A stretch of DNA of 47,166 bases, from contig CAJYGB010000012.1 of the NCBI GenBank assembly GCA_913774355.1, forward strand, positions 1-47,166, written 5' to 3'. Of this stretch, positions 24,061 to 32,039 are shown one piece after another. Each line of letters starts with the position of its first letter. Positions within the stretch are counted from its first letter, which is position 1. Below the pieces are notes generated by a model. It ran no database searches and was not told where the DNA came from. It worked only from the letters and a program-made list of their open reading frames with translations. The position numbers and the translations under genes are program-made. Origin of the DNA: an uncultured Chryseobacterium sp. (GTDB lineage Bacteria; Bacteroidota; Bacteroidia; Flavobacteriales; Weeksellaceae).

Positions 24061-24499
24061 TACTAAGCATATCCTGATTGACACGATAGCCTACAATTTT
24101 TATATCTCCGTTTTCATCTTTTTCTAAAGTGAAAGTTTCCTGTGTTTTTTCTGTGCCTCTTTTCACATCATAAACGAAAAGATATTCACCTTTGGGATTA
24201 CTGCCTTTTACAACCATAGTTTCCCAGTGAGAAAGATTATATTCTTCAACCGGACCGATTTGCCCCGCCACATTTAAAAGTTCTGTAAGTTTTTCTTTGT
24301 TCGTTACACTGAAAAATTTTTCTCCGAACAGCTTAAAAATATTGTCCTGATTTCCGCCATACCGAATTTCCCAATAGAACTTCTGCGGTATTTTCTCGCC
24401 ATCGGCTTTATCAGATTCCCGGTCTTTATAAAACTGGTTGAAGTTGCAGCTGATCATTAGAAACGACACAAGAAAAAGATAAATAATTTTTGTTTTCAT
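24056..24499 (-). CDS. Hypothetical lipoprotein
   Basis: This 147-aa protein has signal peptide MKTKIIYLFLVSFLMISC with a lipobox (Cys18). The mature part is mixed alpha/beta (YWEIRYGGNQDNIFKLFGEK, then FFSVTNKEKL, WETMVVKGSNPKGEYLFVYD, ETFTLEKDENGDIKIVGYRV), the type of fold seen in small DUF4019 or DUF3887-like lipoproteins, but I cannot assign a family with confidence. It lies 41 bp after the EEP-fold gene on the same strand. Confidence 0.75.
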   Translation of the reverse strand: MKTKIIYLFLVSFLMISCNFNQFYKDRESDKADGEKIPQKFYWEIRYGGNQDNIFKLFGEKFFSVTNKEKLTELLNVAGQIGPVEEYNLSHWETMVVKGSNPKGEYLFVYDVKRGTEKTQETFTLEKDENGDIKIVGYRVNQDMLSK

Positions 24500-24540
24500 G
24501 ATTTTATTTTCTGCAATATTAATAGATTTTCGCTACCTGT

Positions 24541-25230
24541 TTATATTATTACTGAAATAAAAATTCCCTTATGATCACTTACAATATTTTTATCCACAAA
24601 AATTCCTTGTTCTGTATTTTTCGAAAATCTTTTTGGAATAATGATATGATCGATATTTTCTTCGATTTCCGAAGTTACATTAACCAGATTCAGTTCTTCA
24701 AACAGCTCTTTTAAAACTGCCGTGGTTTTAGTATTGACAGAAAAACGTTCTTCACCTTTTTTAAATGATGTATTAAAATCACCGACAATAAAAATATTCC
24801 TGTTTTCAGTATAAATTTTTCTGCAGTCGTTGATGGTATTCTGCAATTCTGTATCCACAAAAGGTTTTCGGTTAAACCAGGTTCCGATGATGGTACAGTA
24901 GAAAATGATAGTACCTAATGCTGTTTCAAACTCCAGTGCCAAATTGGTTTTATCGTCGGTCACCTGGTATCTTTTTGTACAAGCTATTTTTGAATATAAA
25001 ATAGTCCGGAACGCTGTTTCTCCTTTCAGGTATTTCGTGTAATTCAGGTTTTCGTATACTGTATTTTCCGGAATGGGAGCACAACAATATCGGTAAGGAA
25101 AACTTTTTAGATGGAGATCAACCGCTTCCGTCAATATGAGGAAATCGAAATCAAACAGATCCAGGAATTCCGCTGTCCGGTCGGGCTTTTTCTTTTTTGC
25201 CCAGTCGATGTTTAGAGTGGCTATTTTCAA
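24541..25230 (-). CDS. Endonuclease/exonuclease/phosphatase (EEP) fold protein
   Basis: This 229-aa protein shows EEP-superfamily catalytic motifs: an N-terminal strand MKIATLNIDWA, LILTEAV with the metal-binding Glu, IFIVGDFNTS with Asp and Asn, HIIIPKRF preceded by DHI, and the final SDHKGIFISVII with the Asp-His pair. No signal peptide is visible. The substrate (nucleic acid, phosphoinositide or other phosphoester) cannot be told. The start codon is TTG, and it overlaps the TGA of the short frame upstream (25227-25229), a sign of translational coupling. Confidence 0.85.
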   Translation of the reverse strand: MKIATLNIDWAKKKKPDRTAEFLDLFDFDFLILTEAVDLHLKSFPYRYCCAPIPENTVYENLNYTKYLKGETAFRTILYSKIACTKRYQVTDDKTNLALEFETALGTIIFYCTIIGTWFNRKPFVDTELQNTINDCRKIYTENRNIFIVGDFNTSFKKGEERFSVNTKTTAVLKELFEELNLVNVTSEIEENIDHIIIPKRFSKNTEQGIFVDKNIVSDHKGIFISVII

Positions 25231-25367
25231 TCAGGATATTTTAGGTCTGAAATTAATTTTCTTCGGTTATTGTCGTAAAATGTAAAAGCGCGCATTTCTT
25301 TTCTTAAAAAAGTTTCTGCATTCTCCAATTCATTAAATCTTGCTTTATAAGTTTTTTCAAAATCAAT
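25227..25367 (-). other. Unassigned 46-codon frame directly after a stop and coupled to the EEP gene
   Basis: After the TAA of the gene at 25371-25688 the same frame stays open for 46 further codons (FEKTYKARFNELENAE, then TFLRKEMRAFTFYDNNRRKL) and ends with a TGA that overlaps the TTG start of the EEP gene. It looks like real protein, but there is no ATG; ATT, or an internal TTG, would be the only starts. It may be a readthrough extension, a remnant cut off by the TAA, or a small gene with a rare start. Confidence 0.4.
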
Positions 25368-25370
25368 GAA

Positions 25371-25688
25371 TTAGAAATGCTTTTCATCCAACACGGTAAA
25401 ATCAACAAGCTTTAAATATTCCGAAACGGAATTTTTATCAATCATAATTTTTCCGCCGCCAAACCGATGCCGGTCTCGTCCGTCCTTCTTTACTCCTGAA
25501 ACCCAATATTCCTCGCCGGTTTCAATATCAAAATAATTTCCCCAAATACCCGGGACTTTAAGTTTTTTCAACGCTTTATTGTTGAAATAAATCGTTTGCC
25601 CGGATTTTGAAAATTCAACAAATCCAATCCAGGCCGGACCGCTGTGATCACGGAATTTATTTTCAATGTACATTACTTTTGGTTTCAT
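25371..25688 (-). CDS. Conserved small hypothetical protein
   Basis: This 105-aa protein (MKPKVMYIENKFRDHSGPAW) has GFVEFSKSGQTIYFNNKALKK, NYFDIETGEEYWVSGVKKDG and RHRFGGGKIMIDKNSVSEYL. It resembles a widespread small-protein family of Proteobacteria and Bacteroidetes that databases sometimes mislabel '1-deoxy-D-xylulose-5-phosphate synthase'; it is not that enzyme. Function is unknown. Relatives usually end near the SEYL segment, so the TAA here is probably a true end, although the frame continues open behind it. It starts 9 bp after the decayed lipoprotein gene on the same strand. Confidence 0.75.
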   Translation of the reverse strand: MKPKVMYIENKFRDHSGPAWIGFVEFSKSGQTIYFNNKALKKLKVPGIWGNYFDIETGEEYWVSGVKKDGRDRHRFGGGKIMIDKNSVSEYLKLVDFTVLDEKHF

Positions 25689-25697
25689 CCTTTAAAT

Positions 25698-26475
25698 TTA
25701 ATAATATTTATATTGGAAATGCTGAGCCCATTTAAGATAAAAGGCATTAGTAATTAAATGATTGATGTTATCAACAAATGTATCGATCTTCTTGATCCTC
25801 TCTATTTTTTCTTGATGGGTTAAAGAATTGTTAGCTGTGACTTCATCTGCAATTCTTTGCCTTAAAGATTGCATATAAAGCTTTTTTTGTTTTGAAATAT
25901 CATACTGACCTGTTAAATTATCTTGATCTGAACTGACATAAATAGAATATTCGGACTCTGCCGGAAGACGGGATTCCTGATGTCCAAAATAGGTTCCTCC
26001 ATAAGAAAGCTAGCCGAATATAGAATTTATATTTAAGTAAATATCCGTAAGTCTTGTTCTCTGCTCCGACTTTTCTGCTCCTGGATTTCTTTGCTTTATA
26101 AAGTAAGCATACAAAAGGCAGTACGTATCCTGGCCTGCTTCACTTCCAAAATTTTTTCCGTACATATAATAAAGAGCTTCAGGACTTTGAATTACTTCAT
26201 CAAAAAATTCAGGATGGGTGTCAACTATTTTATTGAATGTTTTCTTGTCGAATTTTCTTACGATACCGTTTTCCGTTTTTATAACCACAGTATCTAATGT
26301 GGTTTGGTGTTTTGAAGATGCCGTATCTGATGTTTTAATCTTTTTAGCTTCCGCACTTTGCGAAAAAAAATTTCCCCTTGATTAAGGAATCCGTTTTAGA
26401 CTTTATTTGAGGATTTTCTTTTTGTCCGCAACTAAAGATCAGAAAAACCGATAGAGCGGAAATACTATTTTTCAC
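25698..26475 (-). pseudogene. Lipoprotein gene broken by a frameshift and a nonsense codon
   Basis: Starting at GTG 26475 the first frame reads MKNSISALSVFLIFSCGQKE, a lipoprotein signal with Cys about 16, then leaves frame at a run of eight A (26363-26370 on the plus strand). With seven A the frame would continue as SQSAEAKKIKTSDTASS and so on through VIKTENGIVRKFDKKTFNK. A second lesion is an in-frame TAG at 26010-26012 (NINSIFG, stop, LSYGGTYFGHQES). Behind it coding continues to a TAA at 25698-25700 (NAFYLKWAQHFQYKYY). The repaired protein would be about 258 aa. I recognise no family. A sequencing error in the A-run is possible, but it does not explain the TAG. Confidence 0.72.
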
Positions 26476-26796
26476 AGTTTTTGTTTTATTTAAGTAAATA
26501 TACGAAGCAGTATATATTAACCAAAAATTAAATATGTGAATGCGGGACTATTACTTGTTTAAATAAAAAGAAGATTATAAATCTTACACGGTCTCAAATG
26601 ATTTCTACAGAAAAGCTTCCGGCATCCAGCTTCCCTCTTCAAGCCTCCTAATCCGATTTCTACTTCAAGTTCATGTTAAATATATTTCTAATAGCTTTTC
26701 CCTTTCCATCACCATCAATCCTATCAATTACAAAAAGTAACTAATGCGTTTTATTAGCCTTATCTTTGTTCAGTTTTTAAAACTAAAATAAAGAGT
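26476..26796. other. Spacer before the LLM oxidoreductase gene
   Basis: No gene, strong hairpin or repeat with an obvious partner is seen in these 321 bp, apart from the TATCTTTG box at 26761-26768 and a loosely repeated CTTCCGGC-type phrase near 26627. Confidence 0.55.
26761..26768 (+). promoter_or_regulatory. TAnnTTTG promoter element for the LLM oxidoreductase
   Basis: TATCTTTG, 28 nt before the ATG at 26797. Confidence 0.55.
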
Positions 26797-27801
26797 ATGA
26801 AAAATTTCGAAATATCAGTATTGGATCTTGCACCGGTAAAACAGGGAAAAACGGTTCATGATACGTTTCAGGACAGCCTGTCGCTGGCCAACCATGCTGA
26901 AAATTTAGATTATAAAAGATTCTGGCTTGCCGAACATCACAATATGGAAAGCATTGCCAGCTCAGCAACTTCGGTTCTGATCGGCTTTATCGCGAACGGA
27001 ACAAAAAAAATAAGAGTCGGATCGGGAGGGATTATGCTTCCGAATCACAGCTCATTGGTTATTGCAGAACAGTTCGGAACCCTGGAATCCCTTTTCCCGG
27101 GAAGAATCGATCTCGGTCTGGGAAGGGCACCCGGAACCGACGGTCTGACAGCTCAGGCACTGGGAAGAAATCCGTCCATCATCAATGAACAGTTTCCGAG
27201 GCAGATCCTGGAACTGCAGAAGTATTTCTCCAAAGAAAATTCAAATGCACTGGTCCGGGCTATTCCCGGAGAAGGGCTGGATATTCCGATGTATATTCTC
27301 GGCTCGAGCACCGACAGTGCTTTTCTTGCCGCAGAATTGGGGTTGACGTATGCTTTTGCCGGGCATTTTGCGCCGGAGCAGATGGAAATGGCTTTCAATA
27401 TTTACAGGGAACATTTTGAACCTTCAAAATATCTGGATCAGCCTTACATCATTGCCTGCATCAATGGGGTAGCTGCAGAGACTTCTGAAGAAGCGCATAA
27501 AATGTCCACGACTTTATTCCAGGCGTTTATTAATATCATCCGGAACGACAGAAAGCCGTTTGCCCCGCCGGTAGACAGTATGGATGACATCTGGTCACCG
27601 ATGGAAAGATCGATGGTGCTGCAGAAGCTGCGGTATACCTTGATCGGGGATCAGATTGAAATTGAAGAACAGCTGAAAAGCTTCCAGGACAAGTTCAATG
27701 TGGATGAGCTGATGATCAATTCCCATATCTACGACCATCAGAAAAGACTGGAGTCTTATCATATTTTCAGAAAAGCCAAAAATGCCGTATTCGGCGAATA
27801 A
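26797..27801 (+). CDS. LLM-class flavin-dependent oxidoreductase (luciferase-like)
   Basis: This 334-aa protein belongs to the bacterial luciferase-like monooxygenase superfamily (TIM barrel, reduced FMN or F420). Visible landmarks are [13 protein letters not shown] at the N-terminus, [35 protein letters not shown], and [15 protein letters not shown], which are diagnostic of the 'MsnO8 / YhbW-like' group. Substrate and electron donor are unknown. Only 30 bp separate it from ribB, a riboflavin gene, so a flavin link is possible; however, ribB has its own promoter box inside the gap. Confidence 0.92.
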   Translation: MKNFEISVLDLAPVKQGKTVHDTFQDSLSLANHAENLDYKRFWLAEHHNMESIASSATSVLIGFIANGTKKIRVGSGGIMLPNHSSLVIAEQFGTLESLFPGRIDLGLGRAPGTDGLTAQALGRNPSIINEQFPRQILELQKYFSKENSNALVRAIPGEGLDIPMYILGSSTDSAFLAAELGLTYAFAGHFAPEQMEMAFNIYREHFEPSKYLDQPYIIACINGVAAETSEEAHKMSTTLFQAFINIIRNDRKPFAPPVDSMDDIWSPMERSMVLQKLRYTLIGDQIEIEEQLKSFQDKFNVDELMINSHIYDHQKRLESYHIFRKAKNAVFGE

Positions 27802-27805
27802 TGAG

Positions 27806-27813
27806 TATCTTTG
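27806..27813 (+). promoter_or_regulatory. TAnnTTTG promoter element for ribB
   Basis: TATCTTTG lies directly behind the stop codon of the oxidoreductase gene and 18 nt before the ribB ATG at 27832. Confidence 0.6.
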
Positions 27814-27831
27814 CATAAATTAAAAAGTAAA

Positions 27832-28953
27832 ATGTCTGATATTAAGTTAAATACTATTCCTGAGGCCATCGAAGACCTTAAAAATGGTAAAATAATCATA
27901 GTAGTAGATGATGAGGACCGGGAAAACGAAGGTGATTTCCTTTGTGCTGCCGAGCTGACGACCCCGGAAATTATCAATTTCATGGCGCTTCACGGAAGAG
28001 GGCTGATCTGTATGCCGCTTCCTGAAAAAAGATGTGATGAGCTGGGCCTTGAAGTCATGGTAAGCAGAAGCAGCGATCCGAAGGAAACAGCCTTTACCGT
28101 TTCCGTAGACCTTTTGGGGAACGGAACCTCTACCGGAATTTCAGCAGCAGACCGGGCGAAAACCATTCTTGCTTTGATGGATGAAAAATCCAAGCCGACC
28201 GATTTTATGAGACCTGGGCATATCTTCCCGCTCCGTGCAAAAAAAGGCGGTGTTCTGAAAAGAGCAGGGCACACCGAAGCAGCGATCGATTTAACGTGTC
28301 TGGCAGGATTAAAAGAAGGAGGTGTGATCTGTGAGATCATGAATGAGGACGGATCAATGTCGCGTTTGCCGGAGCTCTACGCTTTTGCGCAGAAACATGA
28401 CATGAAAATCGTTTCCATCGAAGACCTGATCCATTATCAGCTTAAAAAAGGAAACCTGATTGACCGAATTGAAGAAAGAAAAGTGAAAACCGCTTACGGG
28501 GATTTCGATTTCTATGCTTTCAGGGAAACTTCCAATGATCAGATCCATTTTGCTTTAACGAAGGGAAGCTGGACGGTAAACGAACCCGTTTTGGTAAGGG
28601 TACAGTCGTCCGATTCGTATTTTGATGTACTGACAAGATTGAACAACGGTGAAAAGCCTTTGCTGGAAAAAGTAACCAATATGGTGAATGAAGCAGGGAA
28701 AGGCGCCATCATTTTCATCAATAATGTTTCAAATTCTGAAAATACACTAAAAAAATTACAACAGTTTCTGAACTATCAGGACGGACAGCAGCAGCATCCG
28801 ACCCTGGCATTCAACTATAGGGATTATGGAATCGGAACACAGATCCTCAAAAATTTAGGAATCAATAAATTTAAAGTCATCACCCAGAATCCGAACATCA
28901 AGCCTCAGGTTGGAGGATATGATGTGGAGGTAACGGAAATGGTGCAGCTGTAA
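27832..28953 (+). CDS. ribB: 3,4-dihydroxy-2-butanone 4-phosphate synthase with degenerate GTP cyclohydrolase II domain
   Basis: This 373-aa protein is fused like RibBA. The N-terminal RibB half (about 1-205) is intact: [18 protein letters not shown], then [26 protein letters not shown] and GHTEAAIDL. It makes the four-carbon riboflavin precursor from ribulose 5-phosphate. The C-terminal RibA half has lost the key residues: where GTP cyclohydrolase II has a CLTGD...RCDC-type zinc site, it reads [13 protein letters not shown] without Cys, and the RQEGRGIG motif is replaced. GTP cyclohydrolase activity is therefore unlikely. Only the end ([16 protein letters not shown]) still resembles RibA. 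The start is ATG 27832; an upstream TTG overlaps the promoter. Confidence 0.93.
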   Translation: MSDIKLNTIPEAIEDLKNGKIIIVVDDEDRENEGDFLCAAELTTPEIINFMALHGRGLICMPLPEKRCDELGLEVMVSRSSDPKETAFTVSVDLLGNGTSTGISAADRAKTILALMDEKSKPTDFMRPGHIFPLRAKKGGVLKRAGHTEAAIDLTCLAGLKEGGVICEIMNEDGSMSRLPELYAFAQKHDMKIVSIEDLIHYQLKKGNLIDRIEERKVKTAYGDFDFYAFRETSNDQIHFALTKGSWTVNEPVLVRVQSSDSYFDVLTRLNNGEKPLLEKVTNMVNEAGKGAIIFINNVSNSENTLKKLQQFLNYQDGQQQHPTLAFNYRDYGIGTQILKNLGINKFKVITQNPNIKPQVGGYDVEVTEMVQL

Positions 28954-28954
28954 A

Positions 28955-29005
28955 GTGAATGGTCAATTCGCTTTGCTTATGAATTTTTGTTTCTGAACTT
29001 AAATT
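28955..29005. repeat. GTGAATGGTCAA-type repeat after ribB
   Basis: GTGAATGGTCAATTCGCTTT follows the ribB stop, and TTTACCATTGAC ends the unit near 29014. These are the same motifs as in the island at 20324-20846. Confidence 0.55.
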
Positions 29006-29016
29006 TACCATTGACA

Positions 29017-29062
29017 ACATATACAAATGGCTTGAGAATTTCCTCAAGCCATTTGTATGTGT
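29017..29062. terminator. Bidirectional hairpin terminator, overlapping the end of fmt
   Basis: ACATATACAAATGGCTTGAG (29017-29036) and CTCAAGCCATTTGTATGTGT (29043-29062) are inverse copies with one or two mismatches. The right arm encodes the last codons of fmt (HIQMA, stop), so coding sequence doubles as terminator for the convergent ribB and fmt genes. Confidence 0.75.
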
Positions 29063-29991
29063 TCAAAGCTCCTGAAGCCGTTCAGGAAATCTTTGATGTT
29101 CATTCTTTTCTTTCCTTCCAGCTGTAACTCTGTGGGAAAATAGATACCATCTTCAGCATAAATTTTAAATTCATTCTTTGAAATATCCAGGGTTCCGGCA
29201 GGTTTTCCGTGATCTGCAATTTCAAACCTGCCGCCGAAAATTTTCAGTCCTTTTTCTTCCTCTCCGATTTTTAATGTGGTAAAAGCGGCCGGATAGGGCG
29301 ACATTCCCAGGATAAACTGATGGATTTCCTTTGCGTTTTTATTCCAGCCAATTCTCGTGTCTTCTTTAAAGATTTTAAAGGCATTTTTCGGATGTTCAAC
29401 CTGCGGCTGAGGTCTTTCGGTGATTGAATTTTCAGCAAGTCCGTCCAGGGTTTTTACGACCAGTTTTGCCCCCATTTCCATCAGCCGGTCGTGAAGGCTC
29501 CCGGCATTCTCATCGGGTAATATTGTTAATTCTTCCTGCAGCAGAATATGGCCTTCATCAATTTTTTCATTAATAAAAAACGTTGTGGCTCCGGATTTTT
29601 CTTCACCATTGATGATGGCATAATTGATCGGGGCGGCTCCACGGTAATCGGGGAGGAGGGAAGCGTGAAGATTGAAAGTTCCCATCTTCGGCATTTCAAA
29701 TAGAACTTTTGGCATCATCCGGAAAGCGACTACTACGAAAACGTCAGCATCCAGCTTTCTCAGTTCTTCTAAAAACTCCGGGTTTCTTAATTTTTCAGGC
29801 TGAAAAACCGGAAGATGATGTTCTACGGCAAAAACTTTTACGGGAGATTGGGTGATCTTCTGTCCGCGCCCGCTTGCTTTATCTGCAACGGTAACAACAC
29901 CTACTACTTCGTGGTGAGACTGGTGAATGGCTTCCAGCGCAGTTTTTGCAAACTCGGGAGTACCCAAAAATACGACTTTCAATGATTTCAT
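29044..29991 (-). CDS. fmt: Methionyl-tRNA formyltransferase
   Basis: Fmt formylates Met on initiator tRNA using 10-formyltetrahydrofolate. The 315-aa length is typical. Signatures are VVFLGTPEFAKTALEAI at the N-terminus, the catalytic NLHASLLPDYRGAAP with Asn and His, and the downstream Asp in INEKIDEGHILLQ; a C-terminal OB-like domain begins around residue 205. A TTG-N18-TATCTTTG promoter ends only 4 nt before the ATG, so the mRNA is probably leaderless. It lies 78 bp after recQ on the same strand. Confidence 0.96.
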   Translation of the reverse strand: MKSLKVVFLGTPEFAKTALEAIHQSHHEVVGVVTVADKASGRGQKITQSPVKVFAVEHHLPVFQPEKLRNPEFLEELRKLDADVFVVVAFRMMPKVLFEMPKMGTFNLHASLLPDYRGAAPINYAIINGEEKSGATTFFINEKIDEGHILLQEELTILPDENAGSLHDRLMEMGAKLVVKTLDGLAENSITERPQPQVEHPKNAFKIFKEDTRIGWNKNAKEIHQFILGMSPYPAAFTTLKIGEEEKGLKIFGGRFEIADHGKPAGTLDISKNEFKIYAEDGIYFPTELQLEGKKRMNIKDFLNGFRSFEHIQMA

Positions 29992-29995
29992 AATG

Positions 29996-30024
29996 CAAAG
30001 ATAAAACCTTTAGGAAAGGATCAA
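29996..30024 (-). promoter_or_regulatory. Promoter of fmt (TTG-N18-TATCTTTG), leaderless
   Basis: On the minus strand TTG (30024-30022) and TATCTTTG (30003-29996) are 18 nt apart. The box ends 4 nt before the ATG. It is one of the two best full promoters in the window. Confidence 0.7.
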
Positions 30025-30056
30025 AAGATTTAAAAATATTTATTATTACTTATGCT

Positions 30057-30074
30057 GATTGCTCATTACTCATG
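30057..30074. repeat. GATTGCTCATTACTCATG repeat, copy at the recQ stop
   Basis: The sequence is the inverse of that at 18689-18706 next to hemH. Extended by three bases it matches at 20 of 21 positions. The TGA stop of recQ lies inside it. Confidence 0.62.
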
Positions 30075-31971
30075 CTATAGCGTATGTTCTGAAGTTAAGC
30101 ATTTTTATTTTTCCCGTATCCAAAAGGAAAATCAAATTTTCCAGAATGTTTTCTTTGGAATGGTAGCTCAGCTGGATCGACAGTTCTTCAATGGTGGCCG
30201 GCCGTTTGACCAGCAGGTTAAGGATCTGATTGGAAATATTTTTCCCGAAAATGGACTGCTTATTTTTCTCACAAACGGAGCACTGTCCGCAATTTTTTGT
30301 GTTTTTTTCACCGAAATAACTTAATATCAGCTTCATTTTACAATACTGATTATCTTCCAGGAAAAACTTCATTTCTTCCCACTTCTGGATTTTATTTTTC
30401 TGAATGTGTTCAAAAAGTTTCCAGTAGACAGAGCTGTTTAGTCTTTCGTCTCTCGGTTTTAAGAATTTGACACTGGACAGAGCGCCATCTACATATTCCA
30501 CGTAGCCTTTCTGATGGAGTTCTTTGAGTCTTTCCTTGATCAGCTCAATGCTTACCCCGATTTTACCGCTCACCTGCTGTTCACTGAACATCACTTTGTG
30601 CGTGGTAATACCGGAAATGGAACGGAGCATCAGTTCCAGGAAATAGGCATCTTTTTTCGGCAGCTGATCAGTTTCATCGGCTTCCATCATAAGCTGGAGT
30701 GAAGAAAGGCTTTTGTAATCATTAAAATAAATAATTTCCTGGTTGTGAAGAAACCCCAGAACATTTTTGATCTTTGCTGTAGAAAGCCTGGTAAAATTAT
30801 GAATCGCGTTGATATTTAACGAAAAGATTTTTTCCGGCAGTTCAAATTCAGCTACCTGAAATACAGAGTAAAGGTAAGTTATAATCTTGAGAAATTCCGC
30901 TTTATTCGGGATCTGATTTTTCAGGATCTGATCAAAATTCAGGAGTTCCTGTGTATTCCACAGGAGGAATGCAAAACTTTCCTTACCGTCCCTTCCGGAT
31001 CTTCCGATTTCCTGATAATAGTTTTCGATCGAGGGGGCAGGAGAGTAGTGGATCACAAATCGTACGTTATCCTTATCGATTCCCATTCCGAAAGCATTGG
31101 TGGAAATCAGAACATGGTTATCGCTGGTATTCCAGATGCGCTGCCGGGTATTTTTTTCCTTGGTGGATAAACCGGCATGGAAAAAATCTACATGTGTCAA
31201 CTGGTTTTTCTGTAAAAATTCACTCAGCTGCTCAGCTTCCCTTCTTGTTCTTACATAGACAATCCCGGATTCATTGGTGAATTTTAAAATATCAAAGACT
31301 TTCTGAAATTTATCTGAAATCTCTTCTGTGAAAATTTTGATATTATCCCTTTTAAAACTTTTCTGAAAAACTTCAGGATCTTTTAACCCCAGCTTTAATT
31401 TGATTTCATCAAGTACTTTTGGTGTTGCTGTGGCTGTTAGTGCAAGGCAGTGAATTTCCGGATGATTTTGTCTGAATTCTTTTATATTCTGGTAACTGGG
31501 ACGGAAATCCTGTCCCCATTCTGAAATACAGTGGGCTTCATCCACCGCAATAAAGGAAAGAGCAATTTCTTCAATATGCTGAAGGAACTGTTTATTCGTA
31601 ATCCGCTCGGGGGAAATATATAATATTTTGGTTAATCCTTCCTTACAGCGGTCATAAATCGTTTCTGCATCGTATTCATCAAGTTCCGAAGATAGATATT
31701 CAGCTTCTATTCCGCGGGCTTTTAGTTGGTTGACCTGGTCTTTCATTAAGGCCAGCAACGGAGAAATAACCAGGCAGGTTCCTTCCCTTAGCAGGGCGGG
31801 CAGCTGGTAACAAAGGGACTTTCCCGCACCGGTCGGCAACAGGACAAGCGTATCTTTTTCACGGATTACAGAATCAATGATCGCTTCCTGGGCATCACGG
31901 AAATGATCGTACCCCCAAAAATGTTTTAGCGTTTTGAATTTTAGCTCCTGAAAATCTTGCTGAGAAATCAT
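30070..31971 (-). CDS. recQ: ATP-dependent DNA helicase RecQ
   Basis: This 633-aa 3'-5' helicase serves recombination and repair. It has Walker A LLPTGAGKSLCYQLPALL (abbreviated), the DEAH box in FIAVDEAHCISEWGQDFR, helicase C motifs with STNAFGMGIDKDNVRFV and YQEIGRSGRDG, and the RecQ zinc site formed by Cys in YCKMKLIL plus NCGQCSVC. A winged-helix part follows, and the C-terminus (LLVKRPATIEELSIQLSYHS) resembles a further winged helix rather than an HRDC domain, which I do not see. The stop codon lies in a dispersed repeat. Confidence 0.95.
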   Translation of the reverse strand: MISQQDFQELKFKTLKHFWGYDHFRDAQEAIIDSVIREKDTLVLLPTGAGKSLCYQLPALLREGTCLVISPLLALMKDQVNQLKARGIEAEYLSSELDEYDAETIYDRCKEGLTKILYISPERITNKQFLQHIEEIALSFIAVDEAHCISEWGQDFRPSYQNIKEFRQNHPEIHCLALTATATPKVLDEIKLKLGLKDPEVFQKSFKRDNIKIFTEEISDKFQKVFDILKFTNESGIVYVRTRREAEQLSEFLQKNQLTHVDFFHAGLSTKEKNTRQRIWNTSDNHVLISTNAFGMGIDKDNVRFVIHYSPAPSIENYYQEIGRSGRDGKESFAFLLWNTQELLNFDQILKNQIPNKAEFLKIITYLYSVFQVAEFELPEKIFSLNINAIHNFTRLSTAKIKNVLGFLHNQEIIYFNDYKSLSSLQLMMEADETDQLPKKDAYFLELMLRSISGITTHKVMFSEQQVSGKIGVSIELIKERLKELHQKGYVEYVDGALSSVKFLKPRDERLNSSVYWKLFEHIQKNKIQKWEEMKFFLEDNQYCKMKLILSYFGEKNTKNCGQCSVCEKNKQSIFGKNISNQILNLLVKRPATIEELSIQLSYHSKENILENLIFLLDTGKIKMLNFRTYAIA

Positions 31972-31990
31972 AGGATAAAAATAATATAAT

Positions 31991-32017
31991 AAAAAAAGCC
32001 ACGCAATGCATGGCTTT
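31991..32017 (-). terminator. Terminator of the OmpA-family gene
   Basis: On the minus strand AAAGCCATGC pairs with GCGTGGCTTT around ATT (one wobble pair), followed by a run of T. Confidence 0.75.
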
Positions 32018-32039
32018 ATATAATTTAATAATAAAATTA

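Noticed and set aside
26010..26288. 92-aa frame as an independent gene
   Set aside because: In-frame coding text continues on both sides when the TAG and the A8 shift are repaired, so it is the middle of a broken gene.
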